This document shows, in pieces, positions 1 through 6,328 of a stretch of 7,929 bases of DNA; position 1 is the first letter of the stretch, and the number at the start of each line of letters is the position of its first letter. Source of the stretch: Verrucomicrobiaceae bacterium (GTDB lineage Bacteria; Verrucomicrobiota; Verrucomicrobiae; Verrucomicrobiales; Akkermansiaceae). Below the pieces are notes generated by a model, which was not told the origin of the DNA, did no database searches, and worked only from the letters and a program-made list of their open reading frames with translations. The stretch spans positions 1 through 7,929 of the forward strand of contig CANBTO010000217.1 of assembly GCA_947372405.1 (NCBI GenBank), written 5' to 3'. A program made the position numbers and the translations under genes.

Positions 1-2238
1 CGCGCCGTCACGGGTGATGTGGGTATCGAGGACGACTGAGCCGAGGTTGCAGACGGCGGTTTCGTCGGCGGAGGTGTTGAGGGTGATCTCGGTGCAGAGG
101 TTGCTGGAGTGGATGACGCCGCAGTGGTCTTGGGGGCTGCGGACGTTGCAGGGGTCTTTAAACGTGATCCATGGGTGGCCGGTTTCGAAGACCATCTTGA
201 GCATGGATTTCCAGAGCTCGAGGGCCGGGAGCTGGCGGCACCAGATCTTGCCGTCGGCAGCCATCTGCTCGTATTCGGTGTAGCGCTGCTCGAAGGCGGA
301 GCCGTAGAGGTCGTGAAGATCGGGGACCTCGTTGGCGCGGAAAAGGGTCCAAGTACCGCGGTCCTCCATGCGTTTCATGAAGAGGTCGGGAACCCAGTTG
401 GCGGTGTTCATGTCGTGGCAGCGGCGGCGCTCGTCACCGGTGTTTTTGCGGAGTTCGAGGAAGTCCTCGATGTCGTTGTGCCACGTTTCCAGATAGGCGC
501 AGCCGGAGCCGCGGCGCTTGCCGCCTTGGTTGACGGCGACGAGTTGGTCGTTGTGGAGCTTGAGGAACGGGATGATGCCCTGCGACTCGCCATTGGTGCC
601 CTGGATGTAACCGCCGGTGCCTCTAACAGCGGTCCATGAACCACCGAGGCCGCCGGCCCATTTCGAGAGGAAGGCGTTTTCGGCGATGCCGCGATACATG
701 ATGGATTCGATGGAGTCGTCCACCTTGTAGAGATAACACGACGAGAGCTGGCTGTGGAGCGTGCCGGAGTTGAAGAGAGTGGGCGTGGACGAGCAGAAAC
801 GGCGGCCCTTGTAGAGGTTGTAGAGGCGGATGGCCCAATCCTCGCGCTTGCTTTCCTCCTTCTTGAAGAGGCCCATGGCGACGCGCATCCAGAAGAACTG
901 CGGGGTCTCGATGCGGCGGTGTTTGCTGCCGGTCTTGTCAACGATGAGATAGCGGTCGTAGAGCGTCTGGATGCCGAGGTAGTCGAAGTCGAGGTCGGCG
1001 GTGGGGTCGAAGGCGTCGGCGAGTTTGTCGAGGTTGTAAACTTCGAGCAGCTCCGGGTTGAGGCGTTTGATGGCGACGCCGTGTTTCAGATAGGACTTGA
1101 AGGCGGTCTTGTGAGCGGCCTTGAGCTTGTCGATGCCGTCCTTGAGGATCGACCAGTCGAGGACTTCCTCGTAGATGTAGGAGAGCAGGATGCGGCCGGC
1201 GAATTTCGCGAAGTCGGCGTCCTTTTCGATGAGTGCCTTGGCGTTGAGGACGATGGTGTGCTTGAGGTCCTTCTCGGAAATCTCGGAGCCGACGGAGCGG
1301 CGGAGCTCGCGGTCGATCTCGGCTTCCGGCATGGCGAGGTCGAGGCCGATGGAGGCGTAGGCGATGCGCTTCTTGAGTTCGGTGCCGTCCCAGAAGGAGG
1401 AAACGCCGTCGTCGGATGTGACGGTGACCATGAACTCCTGGTTCGGGTCCTCGGCGAGGGCTTCCATTTCCTCACGCAGGCGGGAACGCTGGGCGCGGTA
1501 GAGGATGTAGTGTTCTGCGGCCTTGAAGTGGCCCTGGCGCATGAGTTCCTCCTGGACGATGTCCTGGACGTCCTCGATGTGGACGAACGACTGGTCGCCA
1601 CGGCGGACGCGCTCGGTGACGCCGCGGGCGATGTCGATGGCGGGTTCGGGGTTGGCCTTGATGGTGAGGAAGGCTTTTCTAACAGCGATCTCGATCTTGG
1701 TCTCGGACCACGGCACCACGTTGCCATTACGGCGGATCAGGCGGACGGGAAGCGAGCTGGGGCCGGTGGCGAGATCGACGCTGCCGTGTTTCTCCATCGA
1801 ACGGCGGAAGGCGAGGGACTTGGCGACATCGTAGGCCTCGTTTTCGAGCAGGGCCTTTTCGATGAGCAGATAGAGATCCGCTTCGGAAAGGCGGAGGCGA
1901 CCGCCTTCGTCGAGGGACTTGGTCAGCGAGTTCGACACACTGTGCGCGACGTCGGAAACGAACTGGCGGTTCTTCTCGGTGAAGATGGATTTCTCATCGG
2001 TGTGGCGGGAGATGAGCAGGTCGGTGAGCGAGTTGCCGATGGCGTCGGCGACGTCCTCTAACGAAAAATGCGTATCCTTGCTGCCGCGGGTGACGATGAT
2101 GTCGGAAATGGGAACCCGGCGATCCGTGGGAAGAACCTCGCGCCATGAATAACCGCGGTCGCCCGGAGCGAGGGAGAAGCGGTCGGTGATGACTTGTTTC
2201 AGGACTTGGTCTTCTGCGGGATCGATGGAGTGGTACAT
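1..2238 (-). CDS. nrdA: Ribonucleoside-diphosphate reductase large (alpha) subunit, class I, 3' end off window
   Basis: This subunit reduces ribonucleoside diphosphates to deoxyribonucleotides in the cytoplasm, using a radical supplied by NrdB. The 746 visible residues read in frame to the window edge, so the C-terminal part, including the tyrosine relay and the C-terminal redox cysteines, is missing. Residues about 43-147 resemble a degenerate ATP cone. Residues about 165-256 are a canonical ATP cone (VRLIRRNGNVVPWSETKIEI), the allosteric activity site. An RNR N-terminal helical domain follows at about 280-370, then the start of the catalytic barrel. Visible active-site residues are redox Cys501 (SSCYLY), Asn713, thiyl-radical Cys715 and Glu717 (NLCTEI), and the partner Cys730 (AVCNLG). 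The ATG at 2238 has no obvious Shine-Dalgarno sequence. It lies 157 nt downstream of the S23 gene and is presumably co-transcribed with nrdB, unless the repeats between them carry a promoter. Family assignment is secure. Confidence 0.96.
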   Translation of the reverse strand, partial: MYHSIDPAEDQVLKQVITDRFSLAPGDRGYSWREVLPTDRRVPISDIIVTRGSKDTHFSLEDVADAIGNSLTDLLISRHTDEKSIFTEKNRQFVSDVAHSVSNSLTKSLDEGGRLRLSEADLYLLIEKALLENEAYDVAKSLAFRRSMEKHGSVDLATGPSSLPVRLIRRNGNVVPWSETKIEIAVRKAFLTIKANPEPAIDIARGVTERVRRGDQSFVHIEDVQDIVQEELMRQGHFKAAEHYILYRAQRSRLREEMEALAEDPNQEFMVTVTSDDGVSSFWDGTELKKRIAYASIGLDLAMPEAEIDRELRRSVGSEISEKDLKHTIVLNAKALIEKDADFAKFAGRILLSYIYEEVLDWSILKDGIDKLKAAHKTAFKSYLKHGVAIKRLNPELLEVYNLDKLADAFDPTADLDFDYLGIQTLYDRYLIVDKTGSKHRRIETPQFFWMRVAMGLFKKEESKREDWAIRLYNLYKGRRFCSSTPTLFNSGTLHSQLSSCYLYKVDDSIESIMYRGIAENAFLSKWAGGLGGSWTAVRGTGGYIQGTNGESQGIIPFLKLHNDQLVAVNQGGKRRGSGCAYLETWHNDIEDFLELRKNTGDERRRCHDMNTANWVPDLFMKRMEDRGTWTLFRANEVPDLHDLYGSAFEQRYTEYEQMAADGKIWCRQLPALELWKSMLKMVFETGHPWITFKDPCNVRSPQDHCGVIHSSNLCTEITLNTSADETAVCNLGSVVLDTHITRDGA

Positions 2239-2290
2239 GAGATGTGGATGTGGAGTTTTTGAAACGAGTGGGAAGTGGAGAAAGTTAAAA

Positions 2291-2394
2291 GTGCCGAGTG
2301 AGAAGTGAGAAGTGAGAAGCGGAAGAGTTTGGCTATTGAGACAGCGATGGATGGAAAGTGGGATGTGCCGAGTGAGAAGTGAGAAGTGGAAGAG
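2291..2394. repeat. Two direct copies of a GTGAGAA-rich repeat upstream of nrdA
   Basis: Copy A begins at 2291 and copy B at 2365. Both open with GTGCCGAGTGAGAAG and match exactly over 24 bases. Copy A has three perfect tandem GTGAGAA heptamers (2298-2318) and copy B has two (2372-2385). A looser purine-rich relative (GAGTGGGAAGTGGAG) begins about 2266. The stretch sits between the S23 stop and the nrdA start and holds no gene. An inverted copy lies on the far side of the S23 gene. Confidence 0.85.
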
Positions 2395-2395
2395 A

Positions 2396-2773
2396 TTACT
2401 TTGTGAGGCGGCGTTTCAGGGAGTTCATGAGGCCGCGCAGCATGCGGGAGATTTCCCGGGCTTCTGCGATCATGGCGCGTGATTCATCCATTGGCTGGGC
2501 ACCAAGTTTTTGTCGGACGCGTTCGGCGACGTAGAGTTGCGTGCGGAGTTCTCCGCATGAGCCTTTGCTGTAGCGCAGGAAATTGATGAACTCCGCGGTG
2601 TTGTCGCGTTCAGCGCCTTCAGCGATATTCGAGGGAATGGAAAGTGATGAACGCTCCATCTGACCGCGCAGTGCGAAATCTTTGGATTCCGCAAGAGCGA
2701 CATGGACGTCAACCGCCAACTGGCAGCCACGCTTCCATACGTCCAAGTCCTCGAATGTCTCGATGTCGCTCAT
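2396..2773 (-). CDS. S23 / four-helix-bundle protein (23S rRNA intervening-sequence protein family)
   Basis: This 125-residue protein belongs to the S23/IVP four-helix-bundle family. Family members were first seen inside intervening sequences of 23S rRNA genes in Leptospira and Coxiella, and are related to the Avd accessory protein of diversity-generating retroelements. Their molecular role is largely unknown. The hallmarks are visible: FEDLDVWKRG at residues 7-16, SIPSNIAEGAER at 45-56, and the Phe/Tyr-rich helix with YSKGSCGELRTQL at 68-80, ending in a basic tail. Length is typical. It is not in an rRNA gene here: it lies between nrdB (62 nt upstream) and nrdA (157 nt downstream), same strand, bracketed by inverted GTGAGAA-type repeats. 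An 8-bp direct repeat ATTACTTT (2395-2402 and 2785-2792) also flanks it. No transposase or reverse transcriptase is visible. Family assignment is strong; a role in nucleotide metabolism is not implied by position alone. Confidence 0.92.
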   Translation of the reverse strand: MSDIETFEDLDVWKRGCQLAVDVHVALAESKDFALRGQMERSSLSIPSNIAEGAERDNTAEFINFLRYSKGSCGELRTQLYVAERVRQKLGAQPMDESRAMIAEAREISRMLRGLMNSLKRRLTK

Positions 2774-2785
2774 GGGAATCTCATA

Positions 2786-2817
2786 TTACTTTTCACTTCG
2801 CACTTCTCACTTGGCAC
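2786..2817. repeat. Inverted copy of the GTGAGAA repeat, nrdB side of the S23 gene
   Basis: Read on the minus strand, this begins GTGCCAAGTGAGAAGTGCG. Over 24 bases (2794-2817) it matches copy B (2365-2388) at 22 positions in inverted orientation. The two could pair as a long stem enclosing the whole S23 gene, which is the architecture known for 23S rRNA intervening sequences. Confidence 0.82.
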
Positions 2818-2818
2818 T

Positions 2819-2835
2819 CCGCCGCCTTGCGGCGG
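2819..2835 (-). other. GC-rich stem-loop directly after the nrdB stop codon
   Basis: On the minus strand CCGCC-GCAA-GGCGG forms a perfect 5-bp stem with a GNRA-type tetraloop; an alternative is a 6-bp stem CCGCCG/CGGCGG. It abuts the nrdB TAA and the inverted repeat. No T-tract follows, so it does not look like an intrinsic terminator. It may protect the nrdB 3' end or belong to the inserted repeat. Confidence 0.5.
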
Positions 2836-3924
2836 TTAGAGATCATCATCGTGCACCGCGGTGAGTGCGGAGGCTTTCTGGTATTCGGTGACGCGGCCTT
2901 CGAAGAAGTTGGTTTCCTTTTTTATGTCCATCATTTCGGCGAGCCAGGGGAAGGGGTTGGTGGCGCTGGGGTTGAGCGGGGTGAGGCCGCAGGAGATGAG
3001 GCGGCGGTCCGCGATGTAGTCGATGTAGATTTCGAAATCGGTGGAGTTGAGGCCGATGCCGGCGACGGGCAGGCAGTCACGGATGAATTGTTTTTCGAGG
3101 GTAATGCCTTCCATCATGGTCTCGCGGAGGTCCTCGCGGAAATCCTCGGTCCAGATGTCCGGGTTTTCGTTGATGAGGTCCATGAGCAGGTTGCGGAAGA
3201 CCTCGATGTGGTTGGACTCGTCGCGCAGGGTGTAACGGAACATCGAGCCGATGCCGGGGAACTTGTTCTGGCGGTAGAGGCTGAGGATCATGCCGAAGAG
3301 GCCGTAGAACTGGGTGCCTTCCATGACTTGGCCGAAGAGGAAGATGTTCTTGGCGAGCGCCTGCTTGTTAGCGGTGACGGTGAGGTCGATGTCGCGGCGC
3401 AGCGCCTTGCTGTTGGAGGTGACGAAGTGGTTTTTCGCCTTGATGGTGGGGATGTCCTCGAACATCGCCTCGCACTCGTGCGGGTTGAGGCCGAGTGACG
3501 AGAGCATGTAAACCAGCGAGTCCGCATGGATGTTCTCCTCGTGGGCGTGGCGGCCGAGCACCAGCTTGAGCTCGGGAGCGGTGACGACCTCGCGCACGAC
3601 GTGGAGGATGTTGTCACCGACGATGCCTTCCGCGGCGGAGAAATAGCCAATGCCCATCTTGATGATCCAGCGCTCGACATCGCTGATCTCATCGGAGCGC
3701 CATTGTTCGACATCCTTCTGCATCGTGATGTCCTCGGGCTCCCAGTGGTTGTTCTTCATCGTCTTGTAGAGATCGTAGGCCCACTGGTATTTGAGGGGCA
3801 GGATGTTGAAAAACATCGTGTCCCGGCCGTTGATGACACGTTTGGCGGCGAAGGCCTGTTCGGCTTTGTCGCGGTCGAGGATGAAGGTGCGGTTTCCGAG
3901 GGTGACAGTGGTGGTGGCGGACAT
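2836..3924 (-). CDS. nrdB: Ribonucleoside-diphosphate reductase small (beta) subunit, class Ic-like (no radical tyrosine)
   Basis: This 362-residue ferritin-like protein houses the dimetal cofactor that generates the radical used by NrdA. Putative metal ligands are Glu99 (SAAEGIVG), Glu130 and His133 (EENIHADSL), Glu202 (VMEGTQF), and Glu236 and His239 (RDESNH). The position of the E. coli radical Tyr122 is Leu137 (codon 3514-3516, CTG), the class Ic signature seen as Phe127 in Chlamydia trachomatis. Residues equivalent to chlamydial Trp51, Tyr129, Tyr222 and Tyr338 are present as Trp61, Tyr139, Tyr231 and Tyr348, so radical transfer to NrdA looks intact. The start chosen is ATG at 3924 (MSATTTVTLG), where family-like sequence begins. 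An in-frame ATG at 4053 would add 43 residues unlike the family and overlaps a probable promoter. It is first in the nrdB-S23-nrdA order. A Mn/Fe cofactor is inferred from the class, not seen. Confidence 0.95.
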   Translation of the reverse strand: MSATTTVTLGNRTFILDRDKAEQAFAAKRVINGRDTMFFNILPLKYQWAYDLYKTMKNNHWEPEDITMQKDVEQWRSDEISDVERWIIKMGIGYFSAAEGIVGDNILHVVREVVTAPELKLVLGRHAHEENIHADSLVYMLSSLGLNPHECEAMFEDIPTIKAKNHFVTSNSKALRRDIDLTVTANKQALAKNIFLFGQVMEGTQFYGLFGMILSLYRQNKFPGIGSMFRYTLRDESNHIEVFRNLLMDLINENPDIWTEDFREDLRETMMEGITLEKQFIRDCLPVAGIGLNSTDFEIYIDYIADRRLISCGLTPLNPSATNPFPWLAEMMDIKKETNFFEGRVTEYQKASALTAVHDDDL

Positions 3925-4044
3925 GGTTTGGAACGAATTCTGAGAGGGTGAAATTGGCGCTCTTCGCGAGGCGCGCAGCGTTGCGGAGACTGCCTGATTC
4001 GATGGCCGGGGGTCAATCCGATTTTGCTCATGTGGTATCCACAA

Positions 4045-4050
4045 ATTATT
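4045..4050 (-). promoter_or_regulatory. Possible -10 element of the nrdB promoter
   Basis: On the minus strand AATAAT matches the -10 consensus TATAAT at five of six positions. It sits five bases downstream of the candidate NrdR box and would give a leader of roughly 110 nt before the nrdB ATG. No good -35 hexamer is visible at the right spacing, so this is tentative. Confidence 0.3.
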
Positions 4051-4054
4051 CACA

Positions 4055-4070
4055 ATACAAGATGTAGTGC
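4055..4070 (-). promoter_or_regulatory. Candidate NrdR box upstream of nrdB
   Basis: Minus-strand GCACTACATCTTGTAT fits the 16-bp NrdR box consensus acaCwAtATaTwGtgt at 12 positions, including every strongly conserved one. NrdR represses ribonucleotide reductase genes in many bacteria and usually binds two boxes about 15-16 bp apart. A second good box is not evident. The 16 bases at 4023-4038, at the right spacing, match only part of the consensus (AT.T.Gt.t half). The position, about 130 bp before the nrdB ATG, is appropriate. Confidence 0.5.
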
Positions 4071-4369
4071 TTTACGCCTCGTGAATACATGGTAAAAAGC
4101 GAGCAGCATCTAGGACTTCCGACGCTGACCCGGAAAAGCGGCTTCCAGTTCTAGGGGTGAAGAAATATTCAGACTGTTAGAAAGCCGGGTGCCGTTATGC
4201 GGAATTTGAAAAAAATCATTAGGATGGGTTAATAAATTAAGGGGCGACAGGCTCCTCGATTCGCAAGGGCTTGGAAAAGAAACGGAAAAATTTTTAACAA
4301 GGTGATTTCAGTTCCATCCGCGCCGGGCCGGGATGAACGGTGGTTGTGGCGGGCTGCACATTTTTGGAC
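4071..4369. other. Non-coding stretch between the nrdB control region and the M42 terminator
   Basis: There is no credible gene in these 299 bases. They are more AT-rich than the flanking genes, with A- and T-runs at about 4209-4215 and 4286-4295. They contain a foldable element (4110-4154) and a second imperfect hairpin (4311-4338, GTTC-C-ATCC paired with GGATGAAC). The only open frames are a few codons long and lack a ribosome binding site. I found no tRNA, 4.5S or tmRNA signature. An unannotated small RNA cannot be excluded. Confidence 0.6.
4110..4154. other. Foldable two-part stem-loop of unknown role
   Basis: CTAGGAC (4110-4116) pairs with GTTCTAG (4148-4154) with one G-U. Directly inside it TTCCG (4117-4121) pairs with CGGAA (4131-4135). 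It lies upstream of the putative nrdB promoter, so it is probably not in the nrdB leader. It could be a small RNA part or a chance fold. Confidence 0.3.
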
Positions 4370-4406
4370 AAAAAACCGCCCGGTCCTGAATTGGAACGGG
4401 CGGTTT
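4370..4406 (-). terminator. Intrinsic terminator of the M42 peptidase gene
   Basis: On the minus strand a perfect 10-bp stem AAACCGCCCG/CGGGCGGTTT (4406-4397 with 4382-4373) with a 14-base loop is followed by a six-T tract (4375-4370). It starts 25 nt after the M42 stop and separates that gene from the nrd promoter region downstream. Confidence 0.92.
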
Positions 4407-4431
4407 CAAATCGCGGCTTTACCGGGACCGG

Positions 4432-5490
4432 TCAGAACTCCCAGCTGTGCTTGTCCAGATCGCAAACGCAGGCCGTGAGGAGCTCGATGCAGGCCGCGAG
4501 GTCCTCTTTGTGGCAGGTTTCGATGGTCTGGTGGATGTGGCGGGTGGGGATGGAAACGGCCCCTACGATCGAGCCGCCGGCGACCATGCGCTGGAGGCTG
4601 CCGGTGTCCGTGCCGCCTGCGGCGAGAATTTCCGGCTGCCACTTGATTTTATGGCGTTTGGCGGTGGCTTTCATGAACTCGATCATGCGGTAATCACAGA
4701 TGACGGAGGAGTCCATGAGCTTGATGCCCGCGCCTTCGCCGAGAGCGGTGCAGCGTTCCTGCGGGGTGGAGCCGGGCACGTCGTAGGCGATGGTGGTGTC
4801 CAGTCCGAAGCTGAAATCCGGCTGGATCTGGAGGGCGGACGTTTGCGCGCCGCGGAGGCCGACCTCTTCCTGGACGGTGAAGACGGCGTAAAAGTCGTAG
4901 GCCGGTTTGGTCTTGGATTTTTTCAAGGAGCGGAGGCTTTCGATGAGCAGGAAGACCGAGGCGCGGTTGTCGAGGGACTTCACGTTCACGCAGTCGCCGA
5001 GTTCCATCAACGGCGAGTGGCGGGTGACAAAATCGCCGACGGCGACGAGTTTCTCGATGTCCCGTTTCACCATGCCGGTATCGATGAAGTAGTCCTTGAT
5101 CTGCGGCACCTTGTTTTTCTCGTCCGGCGACATGATGTGGACGGGCTTGGAGCCCATGACGCCCATCACGTCCTTGCGGCCGTGGATGATGACGCGCTGG
5201 GAGGTGAGGGTTTTCGGATCGAATCCGCCAACGGGATTGAAGCGGATGAAACCCTTGTCATCGACGTGGGTGACGATGAAGCCGATCTCGTCCATGTGGG
5301 CGGCGGCCATGTTTTTTTTGGCGGACGAGCGGCCTTTTTTCAGGGCGATCACGTTGCCCATGGGGTCGGTGCGGATGTCGTCGGCGAGACCTTTGAGCTC
5401 GGCGAGCACGAGTTCGCGGATCTTTTTTTCGTAACCCGGTGCGCCGGGGGCTTCACAAATGCGGGCGAGGAGTGCGACATCGATTGGCAT
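4432..5490 (-). CDS. M42 family metallo-aminopeptidase
   Basis: This is a 352-residue cytoplasmic dinuclear-metal aminopeptidase of MEROPS family M42 (TET/PepA-type; members are sometimes annotated as endoglucanase). Relatives form dodecameric complexes that trim peptides from their N-termini. Metal and catalytic residues are visible in order: His65 and Asp67 (AAHMDEIGF), bridging Asp174 (SLDNRAS), catalytic base Glu208 and ligand Glu209 (VQEEVGLRGA), Asp231 (GLDTTIAYD) and His320 (TRHIHQTIE). The length is typical, there is no signal peptide, and an M42-type insert domain falls at about residues 72-165. The ATG at 5490 begins MPIDVALLARICEAPG, matching the usual N-terminus; no clear Shine-Dalgarno precedes it. 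It is a single-gene transcription unit with its own terminator, divergent from the yceD-rpmF-plsX-fabH cluster. Exact substrate specificity cannot be read from the sequence. Confidence 0.94.
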   Translation of the reverse strand: MPIDVALLARICEAPGAPGYEKKIRELVLAELKGLADDIRTDPMGNVIALKKGRSSAKKNMAAAHMDEIGFIVTHVDDKGFIRFNPVGGFDPKTLTSQRVIIHGRKDVMGVMGSKPVHIMSPDEKNKVPQIKDYFIDTGMVKRDIEKLVAVGDFVTRHSPLMELGDCVNVKSLDNRASVFLLIESLRSLKKSKTKPAYDFYAVFTVQEEVGLRGAQTSALQIQPDFSFGLDTTIAYDVPGSTPQERCTALGEGAGIKLMDSSVICDYRMIEFMKATAKRHKIKWQPEILAAGGTDTGSLQRMVAGGSIVGAVSIPTRHIHQTIETCHKEDLAACIELLTACVCDLDKHSWEF

Positions 5491-5513
5491 GACGGCTGGA
5501 AATTAGGCGGGAT

Positions 5514-5536
5514 ATTTCCGCTGACGAGCGGGAAAT
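5514..5536. promoter_or_regulatory. Imperfect inverted repeat in the divergent intergenic region
   Basis: ATTTCC-GCT pairs with AGC-G-GGAAAT around a GACG loop, nine base pairs with one bulged G. It lies in the 113-bp gap between the divergent M42 and yceD genes, where an operator would be expected. I see no convincing promoter hexamers there, so a regulatory role is only a possibility. Confidence 0.3.
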
Positions 5537-5603
5537 CAGGGTTGGCGTGCTGTGAAGTGGAATTGTGGCTTGGCGACTGGCACGGGCACGGTAGATTCCG
5601 GCC

Positions 5604-6107
5604 ATGAAAGGGCGCTTGTGCATCGATTTGGCCGGACTTCCGGAAGAGGGAAAATGGTTTGGCGGAGAGCTGCCGAAGGAGATTTTCGATCTGCCTGAAG
5701 GTGATGCGAAGGCCATGGGACCCTTGGAATACGAGCTTTGGGCGCAGAGATTCGGCCCCGAGTTGCTGCTTACGGGCTCGTTGTCCGCACCGTTTGAATT
5801 CACCTGTGTCCGCACGCTCCATCCGTTCATCCAGACCATCCGTCTGGAGGGTTCCGCGGTCTCGATGGAAATCACCCACGAGGGGGAAATCGACGCCACC
5901 GAAGCCCTGCGCGAGGAGATTCTGATCAACTTCCCGGTGGACCCGAGATGCGAGGAGGGGGACGAGCCGCAGCAGTGCGAAATCGATCCCCGATATTTAT
6001 CAGTGGACAAACCGCAGGAAGATGGGCTACCCACTCCGCCCCGCGCCGAGGGAGATGACCGTTGGTCTGCCCTCGACAATCTCAAGGACCTCAAGGACCA
6101 ACCCTAA
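5604..6107 (+). CDS. yceD: DUF177 / YceD family protein
   Basis: This 167-residue protein is of the DUF177/YceD family, almost always encoded directly before rpmF. In E. coli and plants its homologues are linked to 23S rRNA accumulation. Visible family features are the EFTCVRTL segment with Cys68, and the lysine-poor acidic C-terminal part with FPVDPRCEEGDEPQQC (Cys116 and Cys125). The tail GDDRWSALDNLKDL (about 150-163) corresponds to the conserved 'DPRW..L..L' end. The cysteine cluster is reduced compared with the longer Cys-rich motif in many members. The start at 5604 (MKGRLCIDLAGL) is the first ATG in frame with family-like sequence. The stop is 14 nt before rpmF, so the two are surely co-transcribed. 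Assignment rests on both motifs and context; sequence conservation alone is moderate. Confidence 0.85.
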   Translation: MKGRLCIDLAGLPEEGKWFGGELPKEIFDLPEGDAKAMGPLEYELWAQRFGPELLLTGSLSAPFEFTCVRTLHPFIQTIRLEGSAVSMEITHEGEIDATEALREEILINFPVDPRCEEGDEPQQCEIDPRYLSVDKPQEDGLPTPPRAEGDDRWSALDNLKDLKDQP

Positions 6108-6121
6108 ACCACCTCAAGACC

Positions 6122-6304
6122 ATGGCCGTTCCAAAGCGCCGCCAATCCAAAAGCCGTCAGAAAATGCGCCGTGGCGCAAAGCGTTGGCGTGCACCGATTT
6201 TCAAGAACTGCCCCGAGTGCGGAAGCAAGGTGCCATCGCACATTGCCTGCCCGTCCTGTGGCAACTATCGCGACCGCCAGGTGCTCGATGTCGAAGCACT
6301 CTGA
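6122..6304 (+). CDS. rpmF: 50S ribosomal protein L32 (bL32)
   Basis: This is a 60-residue structural protein of the large ribosomal subunit. It starts with the invariant MAVPKRRQSKSRQKMRR, followed by a basic stretch and a zinc ribbon with Cys30, Cys33, Cys43 and Cys46 (CPECG and CPSCG). All four cysteines are present, so this is the zinc-binding (C+) form. The frame is open upstream to an earlier ATG at 6062, but the MAVPK start at 6122 is unambiguous from the family. It lies 14 nt after yceD and is followed within 30 nt by a terminator-like hairpin. Confidence 0.98.
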   Translation: MAVPKRRQSKSRQKMRRGAKRWRAPIFKNCPECGSKVPSHIACPSCGNYRDRQVLDVEAL

Positions 6305-6328
6305 GTCTGTCCGTTTCGTTTCTGATGG

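Noticed and set aside
754..2061. A 435-codon open frame on the plus strand
   Set aside because: It lies wholly antisense to nrdA, whose motifs are certain. Its translation is a low-complexity Val/Glu/Asp/Gly-rich string expected from reading GC-biased codons backwards.
2819..2835. The hairpin after nrdB as an intrinsic terminator
   Set aside because: The stem is short and no T-tract follows on the minus strand, so termination there is unlikely.
3925..4053. An upstream start for nrdB at 4053, adding 43 residues
   Set aside because: The extra residues do not resemble the R2 N-terminus. The region contains the probable promoter, and the family-like sequence begins at the ATG at 3924.
4197..4232. 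A tiny plus-strand open frame (11 codons) in the intergenic stretch
   Set aside because: It has no ribosome binding site and no recognisable product, and is within what chance gives in AT-rich DNA.
4447..5607. A 386-codon open frame on the plus strand
   Set aside because: It is antisense to the M42 peptidase gene and has the same shadow composition; no family motifs are seen.
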